From the NCBI RefSeq assembly GCF_938029485.1, contig NZ_CALHGC010000295.1:1-13698 (forward strand): DNA of 13,698 bases, written 5' to 3'. The position numbers and the translations under genes are program-made. Shown piece after piece: positions 1-7,303 of this stretch (position 1 is the stretch's first letter; each line of letters starts with the position of its first letter). The notes under the pieces are model-generated. The model did not search any database, was not told the DNA's origin, and saw only the letters and a program-made list of their open reading frames with translations. The stretch is from an uncultured Treponema sp. Lineage in GTDB: Bacteria > Spirochaetota > Spirochaetia > Treponematales > Treponemataceae.

Positions 1-555
1 GATGGTCATAACGGAAACAAGCCCGATGGAAACCGGCACGGGCGGAAAGCCTGCAAATAATGCGGGGATAAGCACGGTAACGATGAGTACACAGGTAAAC
101 ACCAATCCGAGCGCGGATTTTAAGCCCTGACTCCTGCCGAGAAGAATCAACGCAGCAAAGAACAGCCCCGCCAGCACAAAGACATGGGTGCCGCGCTTGA
201 GGTTATAGAGCCACACGGATGTTTTCTCTCCGCTCTCCCGCAATGTGAACACGGCCTTTAAACCCTTGTAGGCAAAATTGCTGTGCAAGCTGCTCAGCGT
301 GTTATATACTTCAAATACTTGATTTTTATATTTTCCTTCGAGGATTTTAATACGGAGCTTTTGCGTACCGCGGAATTTTCCTTGCACAACCGGATCGGGA
401 GAAAGGTCTTCCTCAAGAACCTCTTCCACAATACCTTCCGCAAATTCTTGGGTAAACGGAGATTCAGGCTTGAGTTTATTTGAAATCTTAGGCATACCGA
501 TGCAAAGCAGTACGGTAACAATCAATACTGCTCCGGTAAATACTTTTTCTTGCAT
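1..555 (-). CDS. YibE/F family membrane protein (N-terminal 185 codons, 3' end outside window)
   Basis: Read on the minus strand, the frame is open from an ATG at 555 to the window edge. It starts M-Q-E-K-V-F-T-G-A with a hydrophobic segment at about residues 7-21 (signal anchor). An extracytoplasmic stretch of about 95 residues follows; it contains R-I-K-I-L-E-G-K-Y-K-N-Q-V-F-E-V, the small beta-barrel-like pattern typical of the N-terminal part of YibE/F proteins. Two further hydrophobic segments come after it, at about residues 120-136 and 143-164, plus the start of another. YibE/F proteins are multi-pass inner-membrane proteins of about 370-400 residues with no proven function, so roughly half the gene is missing here. 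The start is supported by a near-consensus promoter only 7 nt upstream of it; there is no room for a normal Shine-Dalgarno leader. It diverges from the chemoreceptor gene. The family call is from recognition of the pattern and is fairly secure; substrate and role are unknown. Confidence 0.8.
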   Translation of the reverse strand, partial: MQEKVFTGAVLIVTVLLCIGMPKISNKLKPESPFTQEFAEGIVEEVLEEDLSPDPVVQGKFRGTQKLRIKILEGKYKNQVFEVYNTLSSLHSNFAYKGLKAVFTLRESGEKTSVWLYNLKRGTHVFVLAGLFFAALILLGRSQGLKSALGLVFTCVLIVTVLIPALFAGFPPVPVSIGLVSVMTI

Positions 556-568
556 ACTCTGTTCTAAA

Positions 569-598
569 ATTATAGCGCGGGATTGAAAGAATAGTCAA
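569..598 (-). promoter_or_regulatory. sigma70-type promoter of the YibE/F gene
   Basis: On the minus strand a TTGACT -35 box (598-593) and a perfect TATAAT -10 box (574-569) are separated by 18 nt. The predicted start point is near 562, which gives a leader of only about 7 nt (ACAGAGT) before the ATG at 555. The match is 11 of 12 consensus bases. Confidence 0.75.
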
Positions 599-711
599 TA
601 AAAACTCATAAGTAATAATTCATAATTAAGAATTGTATTCTCAAAAGATATAAAATATGTTATACATAGCTTTCAAATAATAATTGTTTAAAACAAAATG
701 GGGTTCATAGT

Positions 712-2811
712 ATGACAAAAAAACGATTCTCAATCAGCAGTAAATTAATTATCATTTTCGGGCTTTTAATTGCAGCAGCATCGCTTATCGAAGGTACGCT
801 AGCGCTCCGTATTGCCCGCCAAGCCGTAATCGAAAAAATAGAGGCACAGCTTATCGATAAAGCATTGGATGAAGCGGAAATCATCGACGCAAAAATAACC
901 GCGTTTTTTCAATTTTTGGAGGGTCTATCCCGCATACCGATATTATATGATACAACCGCTTCGTATCAAGAAAAATTAGAACTGCTGCAAAAAGACGCAA
1001 TGGCAAACAACACCACAATACTCGAACTGAATATCAGCGATCCGGCAGGACTCTGTTATGTGCAAGGCGGCACAGTAGATGTAAGCGATAGAGAATGGTT
1101 TAAAGCTTCAATACGAGGTAAGCATTTTGTTTCCGATTTATTGATTTCAAAAACGACTCAAAACCTTATCAGCACCTTTTCAATTCCGCTTTACGATAAT
1201 GAACACCGTATTATGGGTGTTTTATCAGCGGACATATCCGGACTTTGGTTTAGGGATAATATCAAAGATATTACAATAGGTAACACAGGAAACTGTTATA
1301 TCATAGGATCGACGGGAGCAACGATTGCCGATCAGGATATTGATGCCGTAACAAGTATGCTGAATCCGAGTGAAGAGGGAATAACTAATGCCGAATTGGA
1401 CTCCTGCGGACGATTTGAAAGAAACGCTATAGCTTCTTCGGAACCCGGCATCGGTTATTATGAATACGAAGGAGTCCCCAAAATTGCAGCTTATACAAAA
1501 TTAAAGTCGGCAGCATGGACAACTATCGTATGCGCGCCTGTAAACGAATTTATGGAAACCGTAAATACGCTCCGAACAAGTCTTATCTTAATCGGACTCG
1601 GCATTTTTGCAGGAGCCGTTATGTTTGTTTATTTTGTAGCCCGTGGTATGGTAAGACCTGTTAAACGGACAGTTACCGCCTTAAAGAATCTTGCGGAAGG
1701 AGAAGGAGATTTGACTGTTAGTCTTCCGGTAACAGGGAATGATGAGGTAACGGATTTATCCGAATATTTTAACGAAACCATTGCAAAAATAAGAAACGCA
1801 ATTAAATCGATCGGCATAAACTGTAATCAAATGGAAGAAATCGGCAATGAGCTGTCTACCAACATGACCGAAACGGCAAGCGCCGTACACGAAATAAGTG
1901 CAAACATCGACGGAGTAAAACAACAGGCGATGACGCAGGCGGCAAGCGTTACGGAAACGGTAGCAACCGTTGAAGAAATTGTCCGTACCATTAATCAATT
2001 AAATACGGGAATCGAAATGCAGGCGGCAAGCGTTGCTCAGTCATCTTCTTCCGTAGAAGAAATGGTTGCAAATATCGCTTCCATCGGACAGACGCTCGCT
2101 AAAACCGATAGCGCTATTAAAGAGCTTACAACCGCTACTGCCGACGGCAAAGCCACACTCATTGCATCGAATACCGTAACGCAGAAAATTACGGAAGAAT
2201 CAGGTTCTTTAATGGAAGCCTCAAGCGTCATCCAGCATATTGCATCGCAGACAAACTTATTAGCAATGAATGCTGCAATAGAAGCGGCACATGCCGGCGA
2301 AGCGGGGAAAGGCTTTGCCGTTGTTGCCGATGAAATAAGGAAGCTTGCCGAAGAATCTTCCATGCAAGGAAAGGCAATTACTGCAACGTTAAAAACACTC
2401 TCATCGGAAATAGAAACACTAGCCGACTCGTCAAAGACGGTAGAAGGGAAATTCAATGCTATTTTCAGCCTTGCAGAGCAGGTTAAAGAGATGAGTGCAT
2501 GGCTTACCGAATCGATGAAAGAACAGGAGCACGGCAGCAAAGAAGTATTGACTGCTATTAAGAACATCAACACGGTAACAATGGAAGTACAAGCCGGTTC
2601 CGATGAAATGCTGAAAGGCGGTGAAGGAGTTGCTGCCGAAATGCGCAAGCTCGATAACCTTACCCGTATTATCACCGACAGTATGAATGAGATGGCAGCG
2701 GGCGCCGTACAAATCAACAATACGGTGCAGGAAGTAAACGAGATTACCCAAAAGAACAAACAGAATATCGATAATCTGGCCAAAGAGATCGGGAAATTTA
2801 AAGTCAATTAG
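712..2811 (+). CDS. Methyl-accepting chemotaxis protein with Cache sensor domain
   Basis: A transmembrane chemoreceptor that binds a small ligand outside and controls CheA through its cytoplasmic tip. Visible order: transmembrane segment at about residues 11-32; periplasmic double-Cache-like sensor at about 35-285, with the typical D-R-E-W-F-K-A-S (126-133) and G-V-L-S-A-D-I-S (169-176) patterns; second membrane segment at about 288-310; HAMP at about 311-363; signalling coiled coil from about 380 to 690. The near-invariant hairpin tip runs from I-A-S-Q-T-N-L-L-A-M-N-A-A-I-E-A-A-H-A-G (510-529) to G-F-A-V-V-A-D-E-I-R-K-L-A-E (534-547). The protein ends G-K-F-K-V-N with no N-W-E-T-F-like tether for CheR/CheB, as in many spirochaete receptors. 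The size (699 aa) is normal for a Cache receptor. Only a weak G-rich ribosome site (atgggg, 698-703) precedes the ATG. The TatD-family gene follows 27 nt downstream, so co-transcription is possible. The ligand cannot be read from the sequence. Confidence 0.95.
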   Translation: MTKKRFSISSKLIIIFGLLIAAASLIEGTLALRIARQAVIEKIEAQLIDKALDEAEIIDAKITAFFQFLEGLSRIPILYDTTASYQEKLELLQKDAMANNTTILELNISDPAGLCYVQGGTVDVSDREWFKASIRGKHFVSDLLISKTTQNLISTFSIPLYDNEHRIMGVLSADISGLWFRDNIKDITIGNTGNCYIIGSTGATIADQDIDAVTSMLNPSEEGITNAELDSCGRFERNAIASSEPGIGYYEYEGVPKIAAYTKLKSAAWTTIVCAPVNEFMETVNTLRTSLILIGLGIFAGAVMFVYFVARGMVRPVKRTVTALKNLAEGEGDLTVSLPVTGNDEVTDLSEYFNETIAKIRNAIKSIGINCNQMEEIGNELSTNMTETASAVHEISANIDGVKQQAMTQAASVTETVATVEEIVRTINQLNTGIEMQAASVAQSSSSVEEMVANIASIGQTLAKTDSAIKELTTATADGKATLIASNTVTQKITEESGSLMEASSVIQHIASQTNLLAMNAAIEAAHAGEAGKGFAVVADEIRKLAEESSMQGKAITATLKTLSSEIETLADSSKTVEGKFNAIFSLAEQVKEMSAWLTESMKEQEHGSKEVLTAIKNINTVTMEVQAGSDEMLKGGEGVAAEMRKLDNLTRIITDSMNEMAAGAVQINNTVQEVNEITQKNKQNIDNLAKEIGKFKVN

Positions 2812-2838
2812 ACAATAATATCATTTAAAAGTATATAT

Positions 2839-3795
2839 ATGTACATTGATGCCCATCTCCATCCTGCAGATTATTTTGATACGTGCGCCTCTGTAGGCGG
2901 TGCCGGAAATGTAGACGAACCGTTTGCATATCCGGCATCGCTTTGCTGCTCGGCGCATGATCATACCGAATATGAACGGCACCGCCGCCTCTTTGAACGT
3001 GATTTGTACAGCCGCGGCGGTTCTTCTACTACGGGAACAGTCCTACATCAAAGCGTATCTCATTTACCGCTATCTGAGAAACAGCACGTACTCTTCTCCT
3101 TCGGCATCCATCCCCAAAATCCCGTAACCGATGAAGCGGAGTTTTTATACCGCCTTTTGGAAAAGAAAGAAATTCAAGCGATTGGAGAATGCGGATTCGA
3201 TCTTTTTGATGATGAGTATAAACAGCTTTTACCGATGCAGCAAACAGTATGGGATATGCAGTTACAGTGGGCGCAGGCATTTCAGCTGCCGGTTGTAATT
3301 CATTGCCGGAAAGCGCTGCCGCTCATATTTGATTCGGTACCTCGGCTAAAAAAACTACCGGCAGTTATCTTTCACGGCTGGGGAGGCAGTCCGCAAGAGG
3401 CATCGGCATTTCTCAAAAAAGGCGTCAACGCCTATTTTTCGATCGGTAAGGCAGTGCTCCGCGGACAGAAATCCGTGTGCGCAATGGCCGCCTCGTTCGA
3501 TAGTACCCGCCTCTTAACGGAAACCGATGCCCCGTATATGAGGCTCAAGGCGGAACCCTACTCCCATCCCTACGATATTATCGCAGTTACGGCGCAATGT
3601 GCAAACCTGCGGTACAACGGAACCGATTCGGTAAAACAAACCAGCTCCGATATGGTAAAACGGACAGGCGCTATCAAACAGTATGAATCGTCAACGGTGG
3701 CACTTGAAGAAATCAGCATAGATGAAGCTGCTGTAAAAGAGTTCAGCGATATGATTGTGCGGAATTTTAATTGTGCATTTGGATTATCGGATTGA
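2839..3795 (+). CDS. TatD-family metal-dependent hydrolase / putative deoxyribonuclease
   Basis: A TIM-barrel metallohydrolase of the TatD family, members of which act as Mg-dependent 3'-5' DNases in the cytosol. All expected metal ligands are seen: D-A-H-L-H-P near the N-terminus (H6, H8), G-I-H-P (H91), I-G-E-C-G-F-D (E117), V-V-I-H-C-R (H155), I-F-H-G-W-G-G (H179) and T-E-T-D-A-P-Y (D230). At 318 aa it is longer than the usual 255-265 aa. The extra length lies between the first motif and G-I-H-P (residues about 15-80) and in a Ser/Thr/Lys-rich segment at about 258-290; neither touches a catalytic residue. The ATG at 2839 lacks a recognisable Shine-Dalgarno sequence (AT-only bases precede it), but the HxH motif sits at residues 6-8, so the start cannot be much further downstream. 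It follows the chemoreceptor by 27 nt and converges with tRNA-Cys. It could be one of several TatD paralogues, so no symbol is given. Confidence 0.9.
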   Translation: MYIDAHLHPADYFDTCASVGGAGNVDEPFAYPASLCCSAHDHTEYERHRRLFERDLYSRGGSSTTGTVLHQSVSHLPLSEKQHVLFSFGIHPQNPVTDEAEFLYRLLEKKEIQAIGECGFDLFDDEYKQLLPMQQTVWDMQLQWAQAFQLPVVIHCRKALPLIFDSVPRLKKLPAVIFHGWGGSPQEASAFLKKGVNAYFSIGKAVLRGQKSVCAMAASFDSTRLLTETDAPYMRLKAEPYSHPYDIIAVTAQCANLRYNGTDSVKQTSSDMVKRTGAIKQYESSTVALEEISIDEAAVKEFSDMIVRNFNCAFGLSD

Positions 3796-3813
3796 ACGAA
3801 TAGAGGGGATAAA

Positions 3814-3885
3814 AGGCGCCGATCAGAATCGAACTGATGAATGAAGGTTTTGCAGACCTCTCCCTTACCACTTGGGCACGGCGCC
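3814..3885 (-). tRNA. trnC: tRNA-Cys (anticodon GCA)
   Basis: The reverse complement folds as a full cloverleaf. The acceptor stem is seven perfect pairs, GGCGCCG (3885-3879) with CGGCGCC (3821-3815). The anticodon loop is CTGCAAA, giving anticodon GCA at 3853-3851. The T arm is ATCAG-TTCGATT-CTGAT. The discriminator base at 3814 is U, as expected for cysteine tRNAs. CCA is not encoded: the next bases are TTT, which may also help termination. A promoter lies just upstream at 3898-3926. Confidence 0.95.
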
Positions 3886-3897
3886 GATAATGATGCT

Positions 3898-3926
3898 ACT
3901 ATAGCAGAAACCGATATCTTATGCAA
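3898..3926 (-). promoter_or_regulatory. Promoter of tRNA-Cys
   Basis: On the minus strand a TTGCAT -35 (3926-3921) and a TATAGT -10 (3903-3898) are separated by exactly 17 nt. The predicted start near 3891 is about 6 nt ahead of the mature tRNA 5' end. Confidence 0.7.
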
Positions 3927-4019
3927 GAGGTTCGTCAGGGAGTTCCAAGGTTTTGTCAGAGCTATATCAGTCTGTGTATACCCCCGCAGAATCTGCCATT
4001 CCACCGAAGTTTTGCTGCA

Positions 4020-4048
4020 TTGACAGAACATACCGCATATTCTACATT
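4020..4048 (+). promoter_or_regulatory. sigma70-type promoter of the AAA-ATPase-like gene, predicted leaderless
   Basis: A perfect TTGACA -35 (4020-4025), a 17-nt spacer and a TACATT -10 (4043-4048, 4 of 6). The standard distance puts +1 at about 4055, the A of the chosen ATG. No ribosome-binding site is visible before that ATG, which fits a leaderless message. Confidence 0.55.
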
Positions 4049-4054
4049 TACTCT

Positions 4055-5671
4055 ATGACAAGCATTCCACGAAAACTGCCGATCGGCATACAGAGCTTTA
4101 AAGATTTGCGGGAAAAAAATTTCCTCTATGTTGATAAAACGGAATACCTTTTTCGCTTAGCAAATAGCAGTAAGGTCTATTTCCTCAGTCGACCGCGGCG
4201 GTTCGGGAAAAGCCTATTTCTTTCGACATTGGCTGCATATTTTCTCGGGCAAAAGGAGTTGTTCACAGAACTTTATCTTGAAAAAGCCGAGGAAGAACAA
4301 GCAGAGTTCGAACAACGGGCAGCATGGGAAGCATATCCGGTATTGTATCTGGATTTTAATACGGGCAACTATATAGAATCTGATGAGCTCGGTATGAATC
4401 TGAATGGTCATCTCTGCAAATGGGAAAAACTATATGGGGTTGAACCATCCGAACAAAATTTTGCACTCCGTTTTGCCGGTGTTATTACACGAGCCTGCCA
4501 ACAAACCGGTAAGCAAGTAGTCATCCTTGTAGACGAGTACGATAAACCCTTGCTGCAAACCATGGGGGTAAATGAAACACTCAATGAGCAATACCGCAAT
4601 ACCCTTAAAGCATTTTACTCCGTAATCAAAACCTGCGATCAATATATCCGCTTTGCCTTCCTCACCGGCGTTACCAAGTTCAGCAAGATCAGTATTTTTA
4701 GCGACTTGAATAACCTTCGGGATATATCGATGGAAAAACAATATGCCGGTATCTGCGGTATCACGCAGGCAGAACTGGAAGCAAATTTTCAACCTGAAAT
4801 ACAGGCGCTTGCTTCCGAACAAGATTTAACCTATCAGCAAACGCTTGCTGAACTCAAGCAATGGTACGACGGTTATCTGTTCCATCCGGCAGGGGAAGGC
4901 ATGTATAATCCCTACAGTGTCTTGAGCGCTTTAGTAAAAAAGGAAATCAAAAGCTATTGGTTCAGTACCGGTACTCCAACCTTTTTGGTGAACTACTTAA
5001 AAGAAGCACACTATTACATTCCGGACTTAGACGGCAAAGTCGAACTCAATGAATCAGGATTGGAAACGTATCGAGCAGTGGCAGAAAATGCTTTACCCAT
5101 TCTCTTTCAATCAGGGTATTTAACTATAAAAGAGTATATCAGCGATGTCAGGCTGTACCGGCTCGGGTTTCCCAATGATGAAGTACGGTACGGCTTTTTA
5201 GAGAATCTGCTGCCTGCATATTCTGCTGTACCGTTCACCCAAGGGGGAGTATGGGTAGCACGGTTTGTGCAAGACATCCGTGGGGGAAAAGTTGATAGCT
5301 TTATGGAGCGGATGCAGTCGCTTATTGCAGGCATTCCGTATGATAATTTTACGGAAGAAAACTTGAAGTTGAGGGAACAGAATTACCAAGCCGCGGTATA
5401 CCTGATATTTGCACTGATGGGACAGTTTGTACAAACGGAGGTACACTGTAGTACCGGACGTGCGGATTGTATTGTGTGGACAGCAGAAACAATCTACCTC
5501 TTCGAGTTTAAGCTCACCGGCAACGGCAGCGCAGAGAATGCGCTCAATCAGATAAAAGAGAAACGCTATGCAGAGAAATATCGTATGGACGGGAAAAAGA
5601 TTGTGCTCATCGGTGCAGGATTTGAGGAAGCAACGCGGACAATTAAGAATTGGAAAGTAGAACAGCTATGA
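4055..5671 (+). CDS. AAA-ATPase-like protein with C-terminal PD-(D/E)XK nuclease-type domain
   Basis: A 538-aa member of the AAA-ATPase-like/DUF1703 family, common in multiple copies in anaerobes; its biological role is not established. The family's N-terminal signature L-P-I-G-I-Q-S-F-K-D-L-R-E (8-20) leads into Y-V-D-K-T. A Walker-A-like R-P-R-R-F-G-K-S is at 46-53, a Walker B V-V-I-L-V-D-E-Y-D at 155-163 and a sensor-like F-L-T-G-V-T-K-F-S at 202-210. The C-terminal part (about 450-530) has the PD-(D/E)XK pattern: D471 in G-R-A-D-C-I-V and E484-x-K486 in L-F-E-F-K-L, followed by a K-R-Y-A-E-K-Y helix. All catalytic-looking residues are present, so the copy looks intact. The frame is open back to an ATG at 3953, but those 34 codons match nothing in the family; the promoter and the homology pattern both favour 4055. 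It has no operon partner: tRNA-Cys lies upstream on the other strand and a 240-bp gap follows. DNA or RNA cleavage is inferred only from the fold. Confidence 0.9.
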   Translation: MTSIPRKLPIGIQSFKDLREKNFLYVDKTEYLFRLANSSKVYFLSRPRRFGKSLFLSTLAAYFLGQKELFTELYLEKAEEEQAEFEQRAAWEAYPVLYLDFNTGNYIESDELGMNLNGHLCKWEKLYGVEPSEQNFALRFAGVITRACQQTGKQVVILVDEYDKPLLQTMGVNETLNEQYRNTLKAFYSVIKTCDQYIRFAFLTGVTKFSKISIFSDLNNLRDISMEKQYAGICGITQAELEANFQPEIQALASEQDLTYQQTLAELKQWYDGYLFHPAGEGMYNPYSVLSALVKKEIKSYWFSTGTPTFLVNYLKEAHYYIPDLDGKVELNESGLETYRAVAENALPILFQSGYLTIKEYISDVRLYRLGFPNDEVRYGFLENLLPAYSAVPFTQGGVWVARFVQDIRGGKVDSFMERMQSLIAGIPYDNFTEENLKLREQNYQAAVYLIFALMGQFVQTEVHCSTGRADCIVWTAETIYLFEFKLTGNGSAENALNQIKEKRYAEKYRMDGKKIVLIGAGFEEATRTIKNWKVEQL

Positions 5672-5845
5672 TACAGACTAAATCCCGCACCGATCCGCAT
5701 CAGGGCAGCGGGTATGAACCCCTCGAATAAAGTTTCGGTAGTTTTTTGTGAATAGAGCAGTGATCGATGCTGTATGAAGAAAAACGGAGGTAATTAATAT
5801 AGGAACTCGTATATACCTTATACTATATTTGCTCGACACACATAC

Positions 5846-5893
5846 TATAGGGAACCTCTAAAAACTTGGCTCGATTTTTAGAGGTTCCCTATA
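5846..5893. repeat. Perfect 19-bp inverted repeat with 10-nt loop
   Basis: TATAGGGAACCTCTAAAAA (5846-5864) is exactly mirrored by TTTTTAGAGGTTCCCTATA (5875-5893) around the loop cttggctcga. It ends 7 nt before the GGAGG ribosome site of the DUF4160 gene. There is no U-run after the stem in either direction, so it is not a standard intrinsic terminator. It could be a miniature mobile or dispersed palindrome, an mRNA 5' stabilising stem, or a protein-binding site. Copy number elsewhere cannot be seen from this window. Confidence 0.9.
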
Positions 5894-5911
5894 AACAAGC
5901 GGAGGTTTGAA

Positions 5912-6166
5912 ATGCCGGAGATTTCAAGATTTTATGGGATTGTCATAAAAATGTTCTTCAAACCAAAGGAACATGAACCTTCTCATATCCATGCCTTGTA
6001 TGGTGAATGCGTTGGTGTTTTTGATTTGAAAACACACGAAATGACAAATGGTGATTTACCATTAAAAGCTCAAAGCTTAGTAAAAGAATGGCTAAATATA
6101 CATGAGCAAGAACTTCAAAAAATGTGGGATACTCAAACTATCGTGAAATTAGCGCCATTGGAGTAG
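5912..6166 (+). CDS. DUF4160 family small protein
   Basis: An 84-aa protein that matches the DUF4160 pattern along its whole length: M-P-E-I-S-R-F-Y-G-I-V-I at the start, then P-S-H-I-H-A-L-Y-G-E (the family's H-x-H near a Y-G-E), a short D-L-K-T-H-E-M strand, L-P-L-K-A-Q-S-L-V-K-E-W and a C-terminal H-E-Q-E-L helix ending in a Trp-containing tail. A strong GGAGG (5901-5905) sits 6 nt before the ATG, unlike the weak sites of most genes here. It is followed after 2 nt plus a shared A-rich spacer (ATG at 6170) by a DUF2442 gene. This pair is very common in bacterial genomes and has been discussed as toxin-antitoxin-like; no biochemical function is assigned. Codon use is clearly more AT-rich than in the flanking genes, suggesting acquisition. 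Confidence 0.9.
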   Translation: MPEISRFYGIVIKMFFKPKEHEPSHIHALYGECVGVFDLKTHEMTNGDLPLKAQSLVKEWLNIHEQELQKMWDTQTIVKLAPLE

Positions 6167-6169
6167 AAT

Positions 6170-6418
6170 ATGATTCCAAGAATTAAATCGATTATTGATA
6201 GAAACGATTATAAATTAGAAGTTCTGTTTGATGACGGAAAACGTGTTCTTTATGATGTCAGTGAAGATATAAATCAGATTCCTGATTTTAAGGATTTAAC
6301 ATCAATAAAAGGATTATGGAAACAATTTATACTTGATGAAAGCCGTACTTGTGTATATTGGAATGACAGAATTGATTTAGCTAGTGACTCTATTTACGAG
6401 TATGGAAAACCTATATAG
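6170..6418 (+). CDS. DUF2442 family small protein
   Basis: An 82-aa DUF2442 protein: I-P-R-I-K-S-I at the start, Y-K-L-E-V-L-F-D-D-G-K-R-V-L-Y-D-V at 14-30, and the family's C-terminal pattern with a Trp and D-R-I-D-L-A-S-D-S-I-Y-E-Y-G at 66-79. The start lies 3 nt after the DUF4160 stop codon, so the two genes form one transcriptional and probably translationally coupled unit. It shares the low GC of its partner. It converges with the histidine kinase gene, whose stop is only 6 bp away with no terminator between them. Whether this pair acts as toxin and antitoxin is unproven; the assignment is by family pattern only. Confidence 0.9.
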   Translation: MIPRIKSIIDRNDYKLEVLFDDGKRVLYDVSEDINQIPDFKDLTSIKGLWKQFILDESRTCVYWNDRIDLASDSIYEYGKPI

Positions 6419-6424
6419 TAATAT

Positions 6425-7303
6425 CTAGCCTTCACGCGGCACTTCTACCCGTACTTCCGTCCCCGTTTCCGGTTTACTGGTGATGGTGAGCGTTCCGCCT
6501 AATAGCTTTGCCCTCATTTCCATACCCCTCATGCCAAAGTGCAGCCCGCTTGCAGCATCCAATGCCGCTATATCAAACCCTGTTCCGTCGTCAAAAATCA
6601 TGATGCGGATATTATCATGCTGAGGCAAGGCAGCCCCATCTTTTCCCGAATATTCAACATTCCTAATCACCACACTTGTTTCTTCTGCTTTGGCATGAGC
6701 GCGGACATTGTTCAAGGCTTCCTGAATAATGCGCAAAATGTGATGTTTTTGTTCGTGTGTAAAATCTTCAAGCGCCGCATTTTGTTCTACAAAAAACGTA
6801 CAAGGAAGCCCCGACTGTTCGGAAAAATGTTCGCACAAATCGTGTATAACCGTTTTAAACGGCACACTGTCTAAAAGCGGAATTGAAAGGTTTTGAATAA
6901 TCGCGCGAAGTTCTTTTTGATTCTGTTTTTCAAGACTGATGATCTTTTCTATTTTCTCCATTGCAGATTTATCCGGCGCAGCTGCATCGTTATTCGGAAA
7001 GTGAGCGTTTGTGCCGTTGATCTCTGACAAAAATCTTTTTTGTTCTATGAGAAGCGTTTTGATATTCTGGCTTACCGTGTCGTGCAGTTCCTGACTGATG
7101 CGCTTCCGCTCCTCTTCCTGTGTCTGGATAATTTCGGAAATGAATGTACGGTTTTCTTTGAGCAGCTTTCTTTTTTTGATATTGTTGATCAGAATCACCA
7201 AAATGGTAATGAACGCAATAAAACACACCACAATGAAAAAGAGGAAAAACGAAGCGTAAAGGTTTAAGGCGGAAAGCAAATCATGCAATTCTTGCTCCGT
7301 CAT
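6425..7303 (-). CDS. NarL/DegS-type sensor histidine kinase with a single membrane segment
   Basis: A 292-aa histidine kinase of the HisKA_3 class. One transmembrane helix (about 16-40) follows a 15-residue N-terminal tail; there is no periplasmic or PAS/GAF sensor domain. The dimerisation/phospho-acceptor helix reads E-E-E-R-K-R-I-S-Q-E-L-H-D-T-V-S-Q-N with H74 as phospho-site. The ATPase domain shows the N box E-A-L-N-N-V-R-A-H-A-K-A (195-206), the G1 box D-D-G-T-G-F (238-243) and the G2-like G-M-R-G-M-E-M-R-A (257-265), ending T-G-T-E-V-R-V-E-V-P. The kinase therefore looks catalytically complete. The ATG at 7303 overlaps the TGA of a 21-codon ORF (ATGA), which in turn overlaps the stop of the multi-pass protein gene. 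The cluster order (regulator, membrane protein, kinase) implies that the membrane protein supplies sensing. The natural regulator partner is broken (see 8036-8446). Confidence 0.93.
   Translation of the reverse strand: MTEQELHDLLSALNLYASFFLFFIVVCFIAFITILVILINNIKKRKLLKENRTFISEIIQTQEEERKRISQELHDTVSQNIKTLLIEQKRFLSEINGTNAHFPNNDAAAPDKSAMEKIEKIISLEKQNQKELRAIIQNLSIPLLDSVPFKTVIHDLCEHFSEQSGLPCTFFVEQNAALEDFTHEQKHHILRIIQEALNNVRAHAKAEETSVVIRNVEYSGKDGAALPQHDNIRIMIFDDGTGFDIAALDAASGLHFGMRGMEMRAKLLGGTLTITSKPETGTEVRVEVPREG

Noticed and set aside
617..634. Imperfect AT-rich palindrome (aattcataattaagaatt) between the divergent YibE/F and chemoreceptor genes
   Set aside because: It has two mismatched positions and low complexity; such patterns arise easily in AT-rich DNA, and no promoter for the chemoreceptor could be fixed around it with confidence.
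2037..2807. Long minus-strand frame (256 codons) opposite the chemoreceptor
   Set aside because: It is fully antisense to the conserved signalling domain; its Ser/Ala/Val-rich composition is that expected from the complement of the coiled-coil codons, and no family is recognised.
3841..4023. Small plus-strand frame starting inside the tRNA-Cys gene
   Set aside because: It overlaps a well-folded tRNA on the other strand and then the promoter of the next gene; no homology is seen.
3953..4054. 34-codon N-terminal extension of the AAA-ATPase-like gene from the ATG at 3953
   Set aside because: The added residues do not resemble the family, and the promoter lies inside the extension, pointing to the ATG at 4055.
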